A stretch of DNA of 64,000 bases from Paludibacteraceae bacterium (GTDB lineage: Bacteria; Bacteroidota; Bacteroidia; Bacteroidales; Paludibacteraceae): the NCBI GenBank assembly GCA_024405875.1, contig JAKSOA010000009.1, positions 1-64,000 on the forward strand, in the 5' to 3' direction. A program made the translations under genes and the position numbers. Position 1 is the first letter of the stretch. Each line of letters begins with the position of its first letter. The notes beneath the pieces are model-generated. The model had not been told where the DNA came from. It saw only the letters and a list, made by a program, of their open reading frames with translations, and made no database searches. Shown piece by piece: positions 55,736 to 64,000 of the stretch.

Positions 55736-56437
55736 TTATTCTTTACGTGGGTCAATAGATTTAACTGCACCTTGCTCTTTCTTTGTGCGTCCGTATGTAC
55801 CTGTTACGCTCTTAAGAGCCTCATCGGCGGGAACACCTTTCTTAATGGCGTCCATAAATTTGCCAAGATGTACAAATTCATAACCGCAAACCTCATCGTC
55901 AGCATCAAGGAACATCTTTGTAATGTAACCCTCTGTAAGTTGTAGGTAACGAGGACCTTTAACTTTTGTGCTGTAAAGAGTACCAGTCTGGCTTATGAAG
56001 CCTTTACCAAGGTCTTCAAGACCTGCACCAATTGTAAGACCACCCTCTGAGAAAGCGGACTGTGTGCGTCCGTAAACAATCTGAAGGAAAAGCTCACGCA
56101 TTGCTGTGTTTATGGCGTCGCATACAAGGTCTGTGTTAAGAGCCTCAAGAAGAGTCTTGCCAGGAAGTATCTCAGATGCCATAGCGGCTGAGTGTGTCAT
56201 ACCTGAGCAACCTATAGTCTCTACAAGCGCCTCTTGTATTACACCTTCCTTTACGTTAAGAGTTAACTTACAAGCACCCTGTTGAGGAGCGCACCAACCA
56301 ATACCGTGTGTAAGGCCTGAGATATCCTTAATCTCTTTGGCTTTCACCCATTTACCCTCTTCAGGAATAGGTGCGGGACCGTGGTTAGGACCCTTTTTTA
56401 CTACACACATGTTTTCTACTTCGTGTGAATAAACCAT
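55736..56437 (-). CDS. NifU/IscU-like iron-sulfur scaffold-family protein
   Basis: A 233-residue protein related to the N-terminal NifU/IscU scaffold domain, with cysteines at WCAPQQGAC and in the conserved GCSGMTHSAAMASEI segment, like the ligand positions of cluster scaffolds. The N-terminus (KKGPNHGPAPIP) and C-terminal KSVTGTYGRTKKEQG are specific to this subfamily, which is annotated as Fe-S assembly scaffold and sits next to GGGtGRT genes. No cysteine desulfurase is adjacent, so a classical assembly operon is absent. A good promoter lies upstream. Confidence 0.87.
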   Translation of the reverse strand: MVYSHEVENMCVVKKGPNHGPAPIPEEGKWVKAKEIKDISGLTHGIGWCAPQQGACKLTLNVKEGVIQEALVETIGCSGMTHSAAMASEILPGKTLLEALNTDLVCDAINTAMRELFLQIVYGRTQSAFSEGGLTIGAGLEDLGKGFISQTGTLYSTKVKGPRYLQLTEGYITKMFLDADDEVCGYEFVHLGKFMDAIKKGVPADEALKSVTGTYGRTKKEQGAVKSIDPRKE

Positions 56438-56487
56438 TGTTTTTTATAAATTAAATTAAGTGAATGTTGTTACTTCTAAACAGGTTA

Positions 56488-56517
56488 CAAAGATAATATT
56501 TTTATGCCAAAAATCAA
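56488..56517 (-). promoter_or_regulatory. Promoter of the scaffold/GGGtGRT pair
   Basis: On the minus strand TTG (56517-56515), 19 bases, TATCTTTG (56495-56488). The leader would be about 45 bases. Confidence 0.7.
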
Positions 56518-56554
56518 GGCGGGTATTGTAATTTTTTTTGAGGGGAAAAGTTTT

Positions 56555-56586
56555 TTTGCAACTGCCATTGATAAGTAGTATCTTTG
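56555..56586 (+). promoter_or_regulatory. parA promoter
   Basis: TTTG (56555-56558), 20 bases, TATCTTTG (56579-56586), giving a leader of about 17 bases to the ATG at 56609. It diverges from the scaffold promoter. Confidence 0.78.
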
Positions 56587-56608
56587 TAAGTTGTAAAAAT
56601 TTGTATTT

Positions 56609-57376
56609 ATGGGAAAGATTATAGCAATTGCAAACCAGAAGGGTGGTGTGGGAAAGACCACTACCGCCGTTAATTTAGCGGCTTCTCTTGCGGTGCTTGA
56701 GAAGCGCGTGCTTGTTGTTGACGCAGACCCTCAGGCTAACGCCTCATCGGGGTTGAACATTGATATTACTAAATTAGAAACCACTATATATGAGTGCCTT
56801 ATAAATGGTGAGAGTGCTGATAAGGCAATACAGCATACTGAAATGGATAAACTTGATGTGCTGCCGTCTCATATTGATTTGGTGGGGGCTGAGGTTGAGA
56901 TGATTAAGATGCAGAACCGTGAGTATCTGCTTAAGAACTTGTTATCTTCTGTCAGGGATAATTATGACTATGTGCTTATTGACTGCTCTCCATCTTTAGG
57001 ACTTATTACTATTAACTGCCTTACCGCCGCTGATAGTGTTATAATACCTGTGCAGGCTGAATATTATGCTTTGGAAGGTATAAGCAAACTGCTGAATACC
57101 ATTAAGATAATAAAGAGTCGCCTGAATACGGCACTTGAGATTGAGGGCTTTCTGCTCACTATGTATGACAGCCGCTTGAAACTTGCCAATCAGGTTTACA
57201 GTGAGGTTAAGCAGTATTTTGGTGATATGGTGTTTGAGACTGTCATACAGCGTAACATCAAACTAAGCGAGTCTCCAAGCCACGGCATTCCGGTTATTCT
57301 TTATGACGCTGACTCACGTGGGGCTCGGAACTATATCCAACTTGCTCAGGAAATTACAAAAAAGAGGACTAAATAA
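56609..57376 (+). CDS. parA: Chromosome-partitioning ATPase ParA/Soj
   Basis: ParA forms ATP-dependent gradients on DNA that move ParB-bound origins. The 255-residue protein opens with [21 protein letters not shown] (deviant Walker A, about 4-24) and has the D-type Walker B IDCSPSLG. The absence of an N-terminal helix-turn-helix marks the short chromosomal form. Its TAA overlaps the parB ATG by one base. Confidence 0.97.
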   Translation: MGKIIAIANQKGGVGKTTTAVNLAASLAVLEKRVLVVDADPQANASSGLNIDITKLETTIYECLINGESADKAIQHTEMDKLDVLPSHIDLVGAEVEMIKMQNREYLLKNLLSSVRDNYDYVLIDCSPSLGLITINCLTAADSVIIPVQAEYYALEGISKLLNTIKIIKSRLNTALEIEGFLLTMYDSRLKLANQVYSEVKQYFGDMVFETVIQRNIKLSESPSHGIPVILYDADSRGARNYIQLAQEITKKRTK

Positions 57377-58239
57377 TGGCACAACCTAAGAAAAACGCCC
57401 TTGGAAGAGGGCTTGGCGCTCTTATTGAACTTGATAATGTTCAGACATCGGGGTCATCTCAGATTAGTGAGATTGCCCTGGATTTGATTGACGCCAATCC
57501 TAACCAGCCGCGTACTGTTTTTGATGAGGAGGCGTTGGATGAACTTGCAGCCTCAATAAGGGAGTATGGCGTTGTACAGCCAATAACGCTTAGGGAGATG
57601 GCTGGTGGCAGGTATCAGATTATCTCTGGTGAGAGGCGTTGGCGTGCGGCAAAGAGGACGGGACTGGAATCAATACCGGCTTATATAAAGACCGCTACAG
57701 ATGAGACTCTTATGGAGATGGCTCTGGTGGAGAATATCCAGCGTGAGGATTTGAACGCCATAGAGATTTCTCTCTCATACCAGCGTCTGATTGATGATTA
57801 TAAGTTTACTCAGGAGCGTCTGGCAGAGAAGGTGGGTAAGAAACGTGCCACCGTAGCCAACTATTTGAGACTTCTGAAACTGCCTGCTGAGATTCAACTT
57901 GGTATTAAGGAGGGGAAGATTGATATGGGACACGCTCGCGCACTTGTGGGGATTGATGATACAAAGAGAATGCTTGAACTTTATGAACTTACGGTTAAGG
58001 AGGGGCTGCCTGTACGCAGGCTTGAACAGCTGGCTCAGCAAAAGGAGTCAGCGCCTTCCGCAAAGTCACATAGAGAGAAGAGTTCAGATTATGAGTCACT
58101 ATGTGCCAAACTATCAAATGTGTTTAACTCAAAAGTATCTATAGACCACTCTGAGAAGGGGAGTGGTAAGATTGTACTCTCATTTAGGAATGATGAGCAG
58201 TTTGAGAACATACTCTCTCTGCTTGATAAAATTCAGTGA
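57376..58239 (+). CDS. parB: Chromosome-partitioning protein ParB
   Basis: ParB binds parS sites and is a CTP-dependent clamp. The 287-residue protein begins with NALGRGLGALIE, has the NPNQPRTVFDEEAL and GERRWRAAKRTG motifs (CTPase/ParB N domain), and a helix-turn-helix (KVGKKRATVANYLRLLKLP, about 150-170). A C-terminal dimerisation domain completes it. No parS sequence was found in the window. It overlaps the next gene by one base (TGATG). Confidence 0.97.
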   Translation: MAQPKKNALGRGLGALIELDNVQTSGSSQISEIALDLIDANPNQPRTVFDEEALDELAASIREYGVVQPITLREMAGGRYQIISGERRWRAAKRTGLESIPAYIKTATDETLMEMALVENIQREDLNAIEISLSYQRLIDDYKFTQERLAEKVGKKRATVANYLRLLKLPAEIQLGIKEGKIDMGHARALVGIDDTKRMLELYELTVKEGLPVRRLEQLAQQKESAPSAKSHREKSSDYESLCAKLSNVFNSKVSIDHSEKGSGKIVLSFRNDEQFENILSLLDKIQ

Positions 58240-58967
58240 TGCGTAGGATAGCGGCATATACGGTTCTTCTAATATTCTCAGTGGTATGTGCTTACGCTGC
58301 TGATTCTATTACTGTTGCTACAACGGTTGATACTGTTTCCGCTAATGTCGCTCTTGTTGAACTATCCTCATTAATGTATGATACTAGTGCTGTGACATTT
58401 GATACAATTTCTGTGCTGAAAGATGTTGAGGCGGAGCAAAAACGCATGGAGAGGCTCAGACGCATAAACAGAATCCCTAAGCCTGAGATGGCTGCGTGGA
58501 TAGCCGCCATATTTCCCGGAGCTGGTCAGATATATAATCGTCAGTATTGGAAACTGCCTATAATATATGGTGGTTTCGCAGGGCTTGGATACGCCATATC
58601 GTGGAATAATGAGTTGTATGTTGAGTACAGAAAGGGATATACTGATTTATGTAGTTCAGACCCTAACGCTGACTACTATAAATATCTGTTGCCATCAGGG
58701 GTTGAGATATCATCATCAAACATAGATTATTACAAGCGCACGTTCAAAAGTAAGATGGAGGGGTATCAGCGTAACCGTGATTTGAGTATTCTTGCTACGG
58801 TTGTTCTCTATATGCTCTCTATTATTGACTCATACGTTGACTCTCAGTTGAGGGACTACGATGTCTCTCCTGATTTGTCAATGCACGTGTCTCCCGCTGT
58901 CATACCAGCCACTAAGGATAGGGCGATAGACAACTCTGTCGGGGTATCTTGCAGGTTGAAATTTTAA
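58239..58967 (+). CDS. DUF5683 membrane protein
   Basis: A 242-residue protein of a Bacteroidetes family always found near parAB. It has a signal-peptide-like N-terminus (to about residue 22, CAYA), a threonine/valine-rich segment, the conserved AAWIAAIFPGAGQIYNRQYWKLPI (about 85-105), and two or three membrane segments (PIIYGGFAGLGYAIS, TVVLYMLSIIDSYV). The start is the ATG at 58239 inside the parB stop. Its function is unknown; linkage with parAB suggests a role in envelope or segregation. Confidence 0.85.
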   Translation: MRRIAAYTVLLIFSVVCAYAADSITVATTVDTVSANVALVELSSLMYDTSAVTFDTISVLKDVEAEQKRMERLRRINRIPKPEMAAWIAAIFPGAGQIYNRQYWKLPIIYGGFAGLGYAISWNNELYVEYRKGYTDLCSSDPNADYYKYLLPSGVEISSSNIDYYKRTFKSKMEGYQRNRDLSILATVVLYMLSIIDSYVDSQLRDYDVSPDLSMHVSPAVIPATKDRAIDNSVGVSCRLKF

Positions 58968-58992
58968 TGGCTCTATGGTTTAATATTTTTAG

Positions 58993-59000
58993 TAAATTTG
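58993..59000 (+). promoter_or_regulatory. -7 element before pheS
   Basis: TAAATTTG ends 21 bases before the ATG at 59022; the final TTG of the box is an in-frame codon (58998) that could be mistaken for a start. No -33 is evident. Confidence 0.55.
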
Positions 59001-59021
59001 CAGTTTCAAAAAATAGACGAA

Positions 59022-60041
59022 ATGAAAGAGAAAATTGAAGCGTTATTAAATGAAGTTAGGAGTCTGACCGCTTCCAGTGCCGATGAAGTGGAGCAGATGC
59101 GTATTAAATATTTAAGTAAGAAGGGTGAGATATCCCAACTGTTTAATGATTTCAAGAATGTTGCGGGCGATGAGAAACGCATTGTGGGTCAGATGCTTAA
59201 TGAACTTAAGAACGTTACCCAGCAGAGACTCTCTGAAATGAAGGAGGCTTTTGAAAATCAGGTTTCCGCAGAGAATATGGTTGATATGTCACGTTCAGAG
59301 AGCCCCATTGAGTTCGGAACACGACACCCGCTCTCCATTGTTAAGAATGAGATAATTGACATCTTCTCACGTCTTGGTTTTACTGTGGCTGAGGGACCTG
59401 AGATAGAAGATGACTGGCATGTGTTTGGTGCGTTGAACTTCCCGCCTGAGCACCCTGCACGTGATATGCAGGACACTTTCTTTATTGAGAAGAACCCCGA
59501 TATTCTTTTGAGAACACACACTTCAAGCGTGCAGTCTCACGTTATAACCACGCAGAAACCTCCTATTCGTGTACTTTGCCCGGGCAGAGTTTACAGGAAT
59601 GAGGCTATCTCATATCGTGCGCACTGTTTCTTCCACCAGGTAGAGGGTCTGTATATTGACAAAAACGTCTCTTTCGCTGATTTGAAGCAGGCTCTTCTCT
59701 ATTTTGCCAAGGAGATGTTTGGTGAGGGCACTCAGATTCGTCTGCGTCCGTCATACTTCCCGTTCACAGAGCCAAGTGCAGAGATGGATATCTCTTGTGA
59801 CCTATGCGGTGGTAAGGGTTGCGCTTTCTGCAAACATACAGGTTGGGTTGAGATTCTTGGTTGCGGTATGGTTGACCCTGCCGTGCTTGAGGCTTGCGGC
59901 ATAGATTCAAAGGTTTATTCAGGTTACGCCTTTGGTATGGGTGTGGAGCGTATAGCCAATCTTAAGTTCCGTTGTAAAGACCTCAGAATGTTCTCTGAGA
60001 ATGACCTTCGATTCCTTAAACAGTTTGATTCAGCCCTTTAA
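59022..60041 (+). CDS. pheS: Phenylalanyl-tRNA synthetase alpha subunit
   Basis: The catalytic subunit charges tRNA-Phe together with PheT. The 339-residue protein has an N-terminal coiled-coil tRNA-binding arm (1-85), GTRHPLS (motif 1 region), the class II motif 2 CPGRVYRNEAISYRAHCFFH, and the C-terminal GYAFGMGVERIANLK (motif 3). A four-cysteine cluster (CDLCGGKGCAFC) may bind a metal. pheT is not adjacent. Its stop overlaps the lon start by one base. Confidence 0.96.
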   Translation: MKEKIEALLNEVRSLTASSADEVEQMRIKYLSKKGEISQLFNDFKNVAGDEKRIVGQMLNELKNVTQQRLSEMKEAFENQVSAENMVDMSRSESPIEFGTRHPLSIVKNEIIDIFSRLGFTVAEGPEIEDDWHVFGALNFPPEHPARDMQDTFFIEKNPDILLRTHTSSVQSHVITTQKPPIRVLCPGRVYRNEAISYRAHCFFHQVEGLYIDKNVSFADLKQALLYFAKEMFGEGTQIRLRPSYFPFTEPSAEMDISCDLCGGKGCAFCKHTGWVEILGCGMVDPAVLEACGIDSKVYSGYAFGMGVERIANLKFRCKDLRMFSENDLRFLKQFDSAL

Positions 60042-62461
60042 TGAAGAGTATAGATAGTAGAATTTTGATTGAGGCCGCACCTGAAAGGGGTGGGGAGTCC
60101 ACTCTCATTCCTATGATAGCCGATGAGGATAAGGAGTATCTGAAGTTGATTGAGGATAATCAGGATGTTCCTCTGCTGCCACTCCGTAATGTTGTGCTCT
60201 TCCCTGGTATAGTACTGCCTATAAATGTGGGACGCAAGAAATCTCTCAAACTTGTGAGAGAGGTTATTGCCAACAACGGTGTCATAGGTGCTGTGGCTCA
60301 AAAAGACGGACTTGTTGAGGAACCTACTGTTGATGACCTCTTTACAGTTGGTACAATAGCCCAGATTCTAAGGATTCTTGAGATGCCTGATGGCTCAACC
60401 ACGGTGATTTTGCAAGGCAGGAGCCGCTTCTCCATAAAGGAGATAGTGAGCAAGGAGCCATATTTTATGGCAAAGGTGAATTTGTGGCCTCATACTCAGA
60501 GTGTGCCGCGCACTCACGAGTTCAAGGCTCATATAGCCGCCATAAAAGATGCCGCCCAACAGATAGTACGCTTGAGCGGAGGCTCTCATCAGGAGATGAT
60601 GTTCGCTATTAAGAATATAGATTCCCCTGCGTTCATAATAAATTTCATAAGTTGCAACATAAATATCTCTCTTGAAGATAAACAGACACTTCTGGAGATT
60701 CCTGAACTGCAAGACCGTGCGGAACGACTGCTTGACTCCCTGACTAAGGAACTTAATCTGTTGCAGATTAAGAATACCATTCAGTCAAAGGCTATGCAGA
60801 ATATTGACAAGCAACAGCGCGAGTATTTCCTGCAACAGCAGATGAAGACCATTCAGAAGGAGTTGGGTGGAACCACGCAGGAGCAGGATTACAAGAGCAT
60901 AGAGGAGAAGGCGAAGACAAAGAAATGGAATCAGGAGACTAAGGAGTTCTTTGAGAAGGAGATGCGCAAACTACAGGCTCTCTCACCTAACGCTCCAGAC
61001 TATTCCATTCAGTTGAACTATGTTCAAACACTTGTTGATTTGCCTTGGAATGAATATACAAAAGATGACTTTGACTTAAAAAAGGCACAAAAGGTGCTGG
61101 ACAAGAACCACTACGGACTTGATGATGTAAAGGAGAGGATAATAGAGCATCTTGCCGTATTGAAACTAAAGGGTGATATGAAATCCCCGATACTATGCCT
61201 ATACGGACCTCCGGGTGTTGGCAAGACATCACTTGGAAAATCAGTGGCTCAGGCATTGGGTAGAAAATACGCCCGCATATCACTTGGTGGATTACACGAT
61301 GAGGCTGAGATACGCGGTCACCGCAGAACCTACATAGGTGCGTTGCCTGGAAGAATAATAGAGAATATACTTAAGGTGGGCTCATCAAACCCTGTATTCA
61401 TTCTTGATGAGATAGACAAGGTGGGAGCCGACTATAAGGCAGACCCTGCATCGGCTCTTCTTGAGGTGCTTGACCCTGAGCAGAACAGTTCTTTCCACGA
61501 TAACTACCTTGACATTAATTTTGACCTCTCAAAGGTGCTATTCATAGCAACAGCGAATACGCTGAACACCATAGCACCCGCGCTGCTTGACAGGATGGAA
61601 CTGATTAACATAAGTGGTTACATTCAGCAGGAGAAGGTTGAGATAGCGATGCGTCATCTTATACCTAATGAGTGGAGGAACCACGGCATAACAAAAGAGC
61701 AGGCTGCTCTTTCAAAAAAGGCCGTCTCATATATTATTGACCACTACACAAGGGAGTCTGGTGTGCGAGCCCTTGACAAGCAGATAGCCAGCGTTGCAAG
61801 AAAGGTTGCAAAGAGGGTGGCTATGGATGAGAGTTTTGAACCTTCAATAGACGTGGAGCAGGTTAAGGAGTTGCTTGGTACAGAGACATACAGCATTGAT
61901 ACGCAGGCTAAAGATTTGAAGATAGGAAAGGTGACAGGACTTGCCTGGACTGCTGTAGGCGGGTGTACATTAGAGATAGAGACCAGCATAAGCCACGGCA
62001 AGACTCCAACTCTCACACTTACAGGGAATCTGGGCGATGTTATGAAGGAGTCAGCATCATTAGGCTTGTCATATATAAAGGCACACTCTAAGGAGTTGGG
62101 CATAAAGGATAAGTTCTTTGATGACGCCGTTATTCATATACACGTGCCAGAGGGTGCTATTCCAAAAGACGGACCATCAGCAGGTATAACTATGGCTACT
62201 TCACTGCTTTCCGCCATTACAAAAAGGAGAGTTAAGCCGCATATTGCAATGACAGGTGAGATTACCCTGCTTGGTGACGTGCTGCCCGTAGGTGGTATCA
62301 AGGAGAAGATACTTGCCGCCAAACGTGCAGGTGTCACAACTCTTATACTTTGCAAGGAGAACAAGAAGAATATAGATGAGATAAAACCCGTTTACATAAA
62401 AGGACTTGAGTTTCATTATGTATCAAACGTAACAGAAGTATTTGATTTAGCCCTCAAATAA
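60041..62461 (+). CDS. lon: ATP-dependent protease La (Lon)
   Basis: Lon unfolds and degrades misfolded and regulatory proteins in the cytoplasm. The 806 residues comprise the N-terminal substrate domain (about 40-250), a helical region (about 251-370), the AAA+ module with Walker A GPPGVGKT (389-396), and the protease domain with catalytic S713 in KDGPSAGI and K756, 43 residues apart as in other Lon proteins. It overlaps pheS by one base, an unusual pairing. Its stop codon lies in the first unit of an 8-base repeat array. Confidence 0.97.
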   Translation: MKSIDSRILIEAAPERGGESTLIPMIADEDKEYLKLIEDNQDVPLLPLRNVVLFPGIVLPINVGRKKSLKLVREVIANNGVIGAVAQKDGLVEEPTVDDLFTVGTIAQILRILEMPDGSTTVILQGRSRFSIKEIVSKEPYFMAKVNLWPHTQSVPRTHEFKAHIAAIKDAAQQIVRLSGGSHQEMMFAIKNIDSPAFIINFISCNINISLEDKQTLLEIPELQDRAERLLDSLTKELNLLQIKNTIQSKAMQNIDKQQREYFLQQQMKTIQKELGGTTQEQDYKSIEEKAKTKKWNQETKEFFEKEMRKLQALSPNAPDYSIQLNYVQTLVDLPWNEYTKDDFDLKKAQKVLDKNHYGLDDVKERIIEHLAVLKLKGDMKSPILCLYGPPGVGKTSLGKSVAQALGRKYARISLGGLHDEAEIRGHRRTYIGALPGRIIENILKVGSSNPVFILDEIDKVGADYKADPASALLEVLDPEQNSSFHDNYLDINFDLSKVLFIATANTLNTIAPALLDRMELINISGYIQQEKVEIAMRHLIPNEWRNHGITKEQAALSKKAVSYIIDHYTRESGVRALDKQIASVARKVAKRVAMDESFEPSIDVEQVKELLGTETYSIDTQAKDLKIGKVTGLAWTAVGGCTLEIETSISHGKTPTLTLTGNLGDVMKESASLGLSYIKAHSKELGIKDKFFDDAVIHIHVPEGAIPKDGPSAGITMATSLLSAITKRRVKPHIAMTGEITLLGDVLPVGGIKEKILAAKRAGVTTLILCKENKKNIDEIKPVYIKGLEFHYVSNVTEVFDLALK

Positions 62462-62495
62462 CCGCATAACCGCATAACCGCATCACCGAATCACC
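62458..62495. repeat. Tandem 8-bp repeat ATAACCGC after lon
   Basis: Three exact units ATAACCGC, then two degenerate ones (ATCACCGA, ATCACC), run from the lon stop (62459-62461) almost to the DUF3127 start at 62508. Confidence 0.88.
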
Positions 62496-62507
62496 AAATA
62501 TTATAAT

Positions 62508-62885
62508 ATGGATATAACAGGAAAAATTATTGCCGTTTGTGACCTTCAGAAGGGTACAAGTAAGGCTGGAAATGAGTGGAAGTCACAAACATTTGTGCTT
62601 GAGACAGATGGAGACCGCCCACGTAAGGTGGCTTTTGAACTTTTCGGAAGCAGACACGATGAATTTAGTGCAAAATGTACTATGGGTGCCGCTCTCACCG
62701 TCTATTTTGATGTGGAGTCTCGTGAGTTCAACGGTCGTTGGTACACGTCAATAAGAGCGTGGAAGATAGAGACTGCGGGAGAGTCCGCTCCACAGCAGAA
62801 AGAGTCTAAACCAGCAGCCGCACCCGCACCTGCTCCTGCCCCTGCCATAGAGGCTGAGGATAGCGGTAGTGATTTGCCTTTCTAA
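62508..62885 (+). CDS. DUF3127 protein, OB-fold-like
   Basis: A 125-residue protein of the Bacteroidetes DUF3127 family: MDITGKIIAV, a KQSQTFVLET-like strand (EWKSQTFVLET), VAFELFGSRHDE, and RWYTSIRAWKIE (residues 1 to about 85). This looks like an OB-fold resembling small single-strand DNA-binding proteins. A linker of alternating alanine and proline (APAPAPAPA) and an acidic tip SGSDLPF follow; acidic tails ending in DLPF-like sequence are typical of SSB, so a nucleic-acid role is likely but unproven. Confidence 0.85.
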   Translation: MDITGKIIAVCDLQKGTSKAGNEWKSQTFVLETDGDRPRKVAFELFGSRHDEFSAKCTMGAALTVYFDVESREFNGRWYTSIRAWKIETAGESAPQQKESKPAAAPAPAPAPAIEAEDSGSDLPF

Positions 62886-62888
62886 AGG

Positions 62889-64000
62889 CTATTTAGCGTA
62901 GCGTTTCATTACATTATAGGCTCCGTACAGACCAAGTTCGCCGGCACGGCTGAGGTCTGTACGGGCTTTTTCTTTGTCACCTTGCAGTATGTAGATAAGG
63001 GCTCGGTTGTAGTATGCCTCAGCAAAACGGTCATATTGCTCAATTGCCTTTGTGTAATATTCAATGGCGGATTTGAAATCCTTTGCCACCATATATACAT
63101 AGCCTGTGTTATAGAGGGCGTAAACTAATGTATTGTCAAGTTGGTATGCCATTGTAAAGTCATTAATGGCTGATATGCAATCAGATATGAGAATTTGGCC
63201 GCCGTTTATAACAATATCTCTTAATTGAACGCTCTTCTCACTACCACGATTAAAGAAACACAAAGGCTCTGTGCAGACAACCGTAGTGCCTCCGAAATCA
63301 ATCTTTGTCTTCACATTATCAGAGAGACAGAAACTGAGTTTCTCTTCCAATTGCAGGTTCGCCTTCTCTATATCTTTATGATATTGCTGCTTTCGGAATG
63401 TCTTTGCTGATGAGTCTGCCACCGCTATGACAAAACAGGGCAGTGGGGTAATGTCAATATCCTTATCCTGTACGTGACCTCTTATCTCATTCTTATACTT
63501 CTCTGACGCATTTGTGTTCAGTTTCTGAACTATGGCACGAGCCTCTTTTGTTGGTTGCAGTTCATCTTCATTGCCTTGACGTTGCTTACGTTTGCCGCTC
63601 TTTATGTCACGCTCAATCTGACCTGCGTCAAAGTAGTCTTTCTCAGCACCGCTACGGTCACGCAGTTTCTTTTTGGCATCGCCACGTCCGTAGTATGCAG
63701 GTGTGAAATCGGGGTACCTCTTTATAATAGTGCTGTAATCTGCTATAGCCTCTTTGTATTCCCCCACTTTGTAGTGGAGTATGGCACGTTGGAAATAGGC
63801 TGTGTAGTTGCTTGGGTCAAGAGCCAGACATACTGAGAAGTCATCTATTGAGTTGTTGTCATCACCAATCTCCGCCTTGAGAATGGCACGGTTATAGTAT
63901 GCGTTTGAATTCTTGTTATCAAGTTTTATGGCCTCATTAAAATCAGAGAGAGAGCCCCTGAGGTCATTCATCTCCATTTTGATTATGGCACGGTTTATCA
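62889..64000 (-). CDS. Tetratricopeptide-repeat protein, N-terminus beyond the window
   Basis: At least 369 residues of a TPR protein; the reading frame stays open to the window edge, so the ATG at 63977 is only internal. TPR units (NRAIIKMEM, AYYNRAILKAE, AYFQRAILHYK, AYYGRGDAKKK) fill the first 125 residues and two or three the last 95 (YALYNTGYVYM, AYYNRALIYI). A central segment of about 140 residues lacks repeats and has a lysine-rich linker (SGKRKQRQGNED). Such proteins act as scaffolds; the partner is unknown. It converges with the DUF3127 gene. Confidence 0.88.
   Translation of the reverse strand, partial: INRAIIKMEMNDLRGSLSDFNEAIKLDNKNSNAYYNRAILKAEIGDDNNSIDDFSVCLALDPSNYTAYFQRAILHYKVGEYKEAIADYSTIIKRYPDFTPAYYGRGDAKKKLRDRSGAEKDYFDAGQIERDIKSGKRKQRQGNEDELQPTKEARAIVQKLNTNASEKYKNEIRGHVQDKDIDITPLPCFVIAVADSSAKTFRKQQYHKDIEKANLQLEEKLSFCLSDNVKTKIDFGGTTVVCTEPLCFFNRGSEKSVQLRDIVINGGQILISDCISAINDFTMAYQLDNTLVYALYNTGYVYMVAKDFKSAIEYYTKAIEQYDRFAEAYYNRALIYILQGDKEKARTDLSRAGELGLYGAYNVMKRYAK

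Noticed and set aside
56438..58967. parS site or replication origin near parAB
   Set aside because: No TGTTTCACGTGAAACA-like palindrome was seen in the window, and dnaA, rnpA or gidA genes are absent.
1..64000. tRNA, rRNA, insertion sequences or prophage genes
   Set aside because: None was recognised: all regions over about 200 bases are accounted for by protein genes, and no cloverleaf or transposase motif was seen by eye.

Overview
The window reads as a chromosomal segment of a Bacteroidota bacterium, order Bacteroidales, that carries a type IX secretion system (T9SS). Evidence: a Bacteroidetes-type division/cell-wall cluster; repeated promoters of the Bacteroidetes form TTTG-N19-20-TAnnTTTG; porP-porK-porL-porM-porN, porG and porQ; a bam/skp operon; Bacteroidetes-restricted families (DUF4954, DUF5683, DUF3127, DUF2795); and a DAP-type MurE. 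Genes are densely packed, no gene-free stretch reaches 300 bases, and no tRNA, rRNA, CRISPR array, insertion sequence or prophage gene was seen.

Layout. 1-6.0 kb (minus): mraZ-rsmH-ftsL-ftsI-murE-mraY, the start of the dcw cluster, running off the left edge. 6.2-21.7 kb (plus): a GlsB/OlsB-like acyltransferase, then a two-gene unit of a giant (4472 aa) SprB-like T9SS type-B cargo protein and its PorP/SprF-family partner. 21.7-24.5 kb: folK, typA and a small unknown membrane protein. 24.5-36.6 kb (minus): an envelope-biogenesis and secretion block, porP-K-L-M-N, a terminator, then porG-uppS-bamA-skp-skp-murI. 36.6-42.2 kb (minus): DUF2795, cobalamin adenosyltransferase, a methyltransferase, DUF4954, hflX and tonB. 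42.4-48.8 kb (plus): porQ-cmk-ispH-pfkA-uvrA. 48.9-56.4 kb (minus): rpsA, an outer-membrane barrel, a secreted GH13 amylase with a starch-binding module, and the paired GGGtGRT / Fe-S-scaffold-like genes. 56.6-62.9 kb (plus): parA-parB-DUF5683, pheS, lon, DUF3127. A TPR protein (minus) runs off the right edge.

How the genes fit together. BamA, two Skp chaperones and UppS build the outer membrane and wall; PorK/N form the periplasmic ring, PorL/M the motor, PorG and PorP are outer-membrane partners, and PorQ belongs to the PorV/PorQ barrel family. The giant protein and probably the amylase are cargo. Sov, PorT, PorU, PorV and PorW are not in this window.

The most interesting points are: (1) the 18 SprB repeats of the giant protein are three copies of a six-repeat block with a matching, repeat-specific cysteine pattern; (2) uvrA has no ATG, GTG or TTG start and appears to begin at an AUA codon behind a strong Shine-Dalgarno; (3) short intercistronic repeat arrays that supply stop codons; (4) a candidate MraZ operator; (5) the functionally obscure GGGtGRT pair; and (6) T9SS and bam genes joined head to tail.
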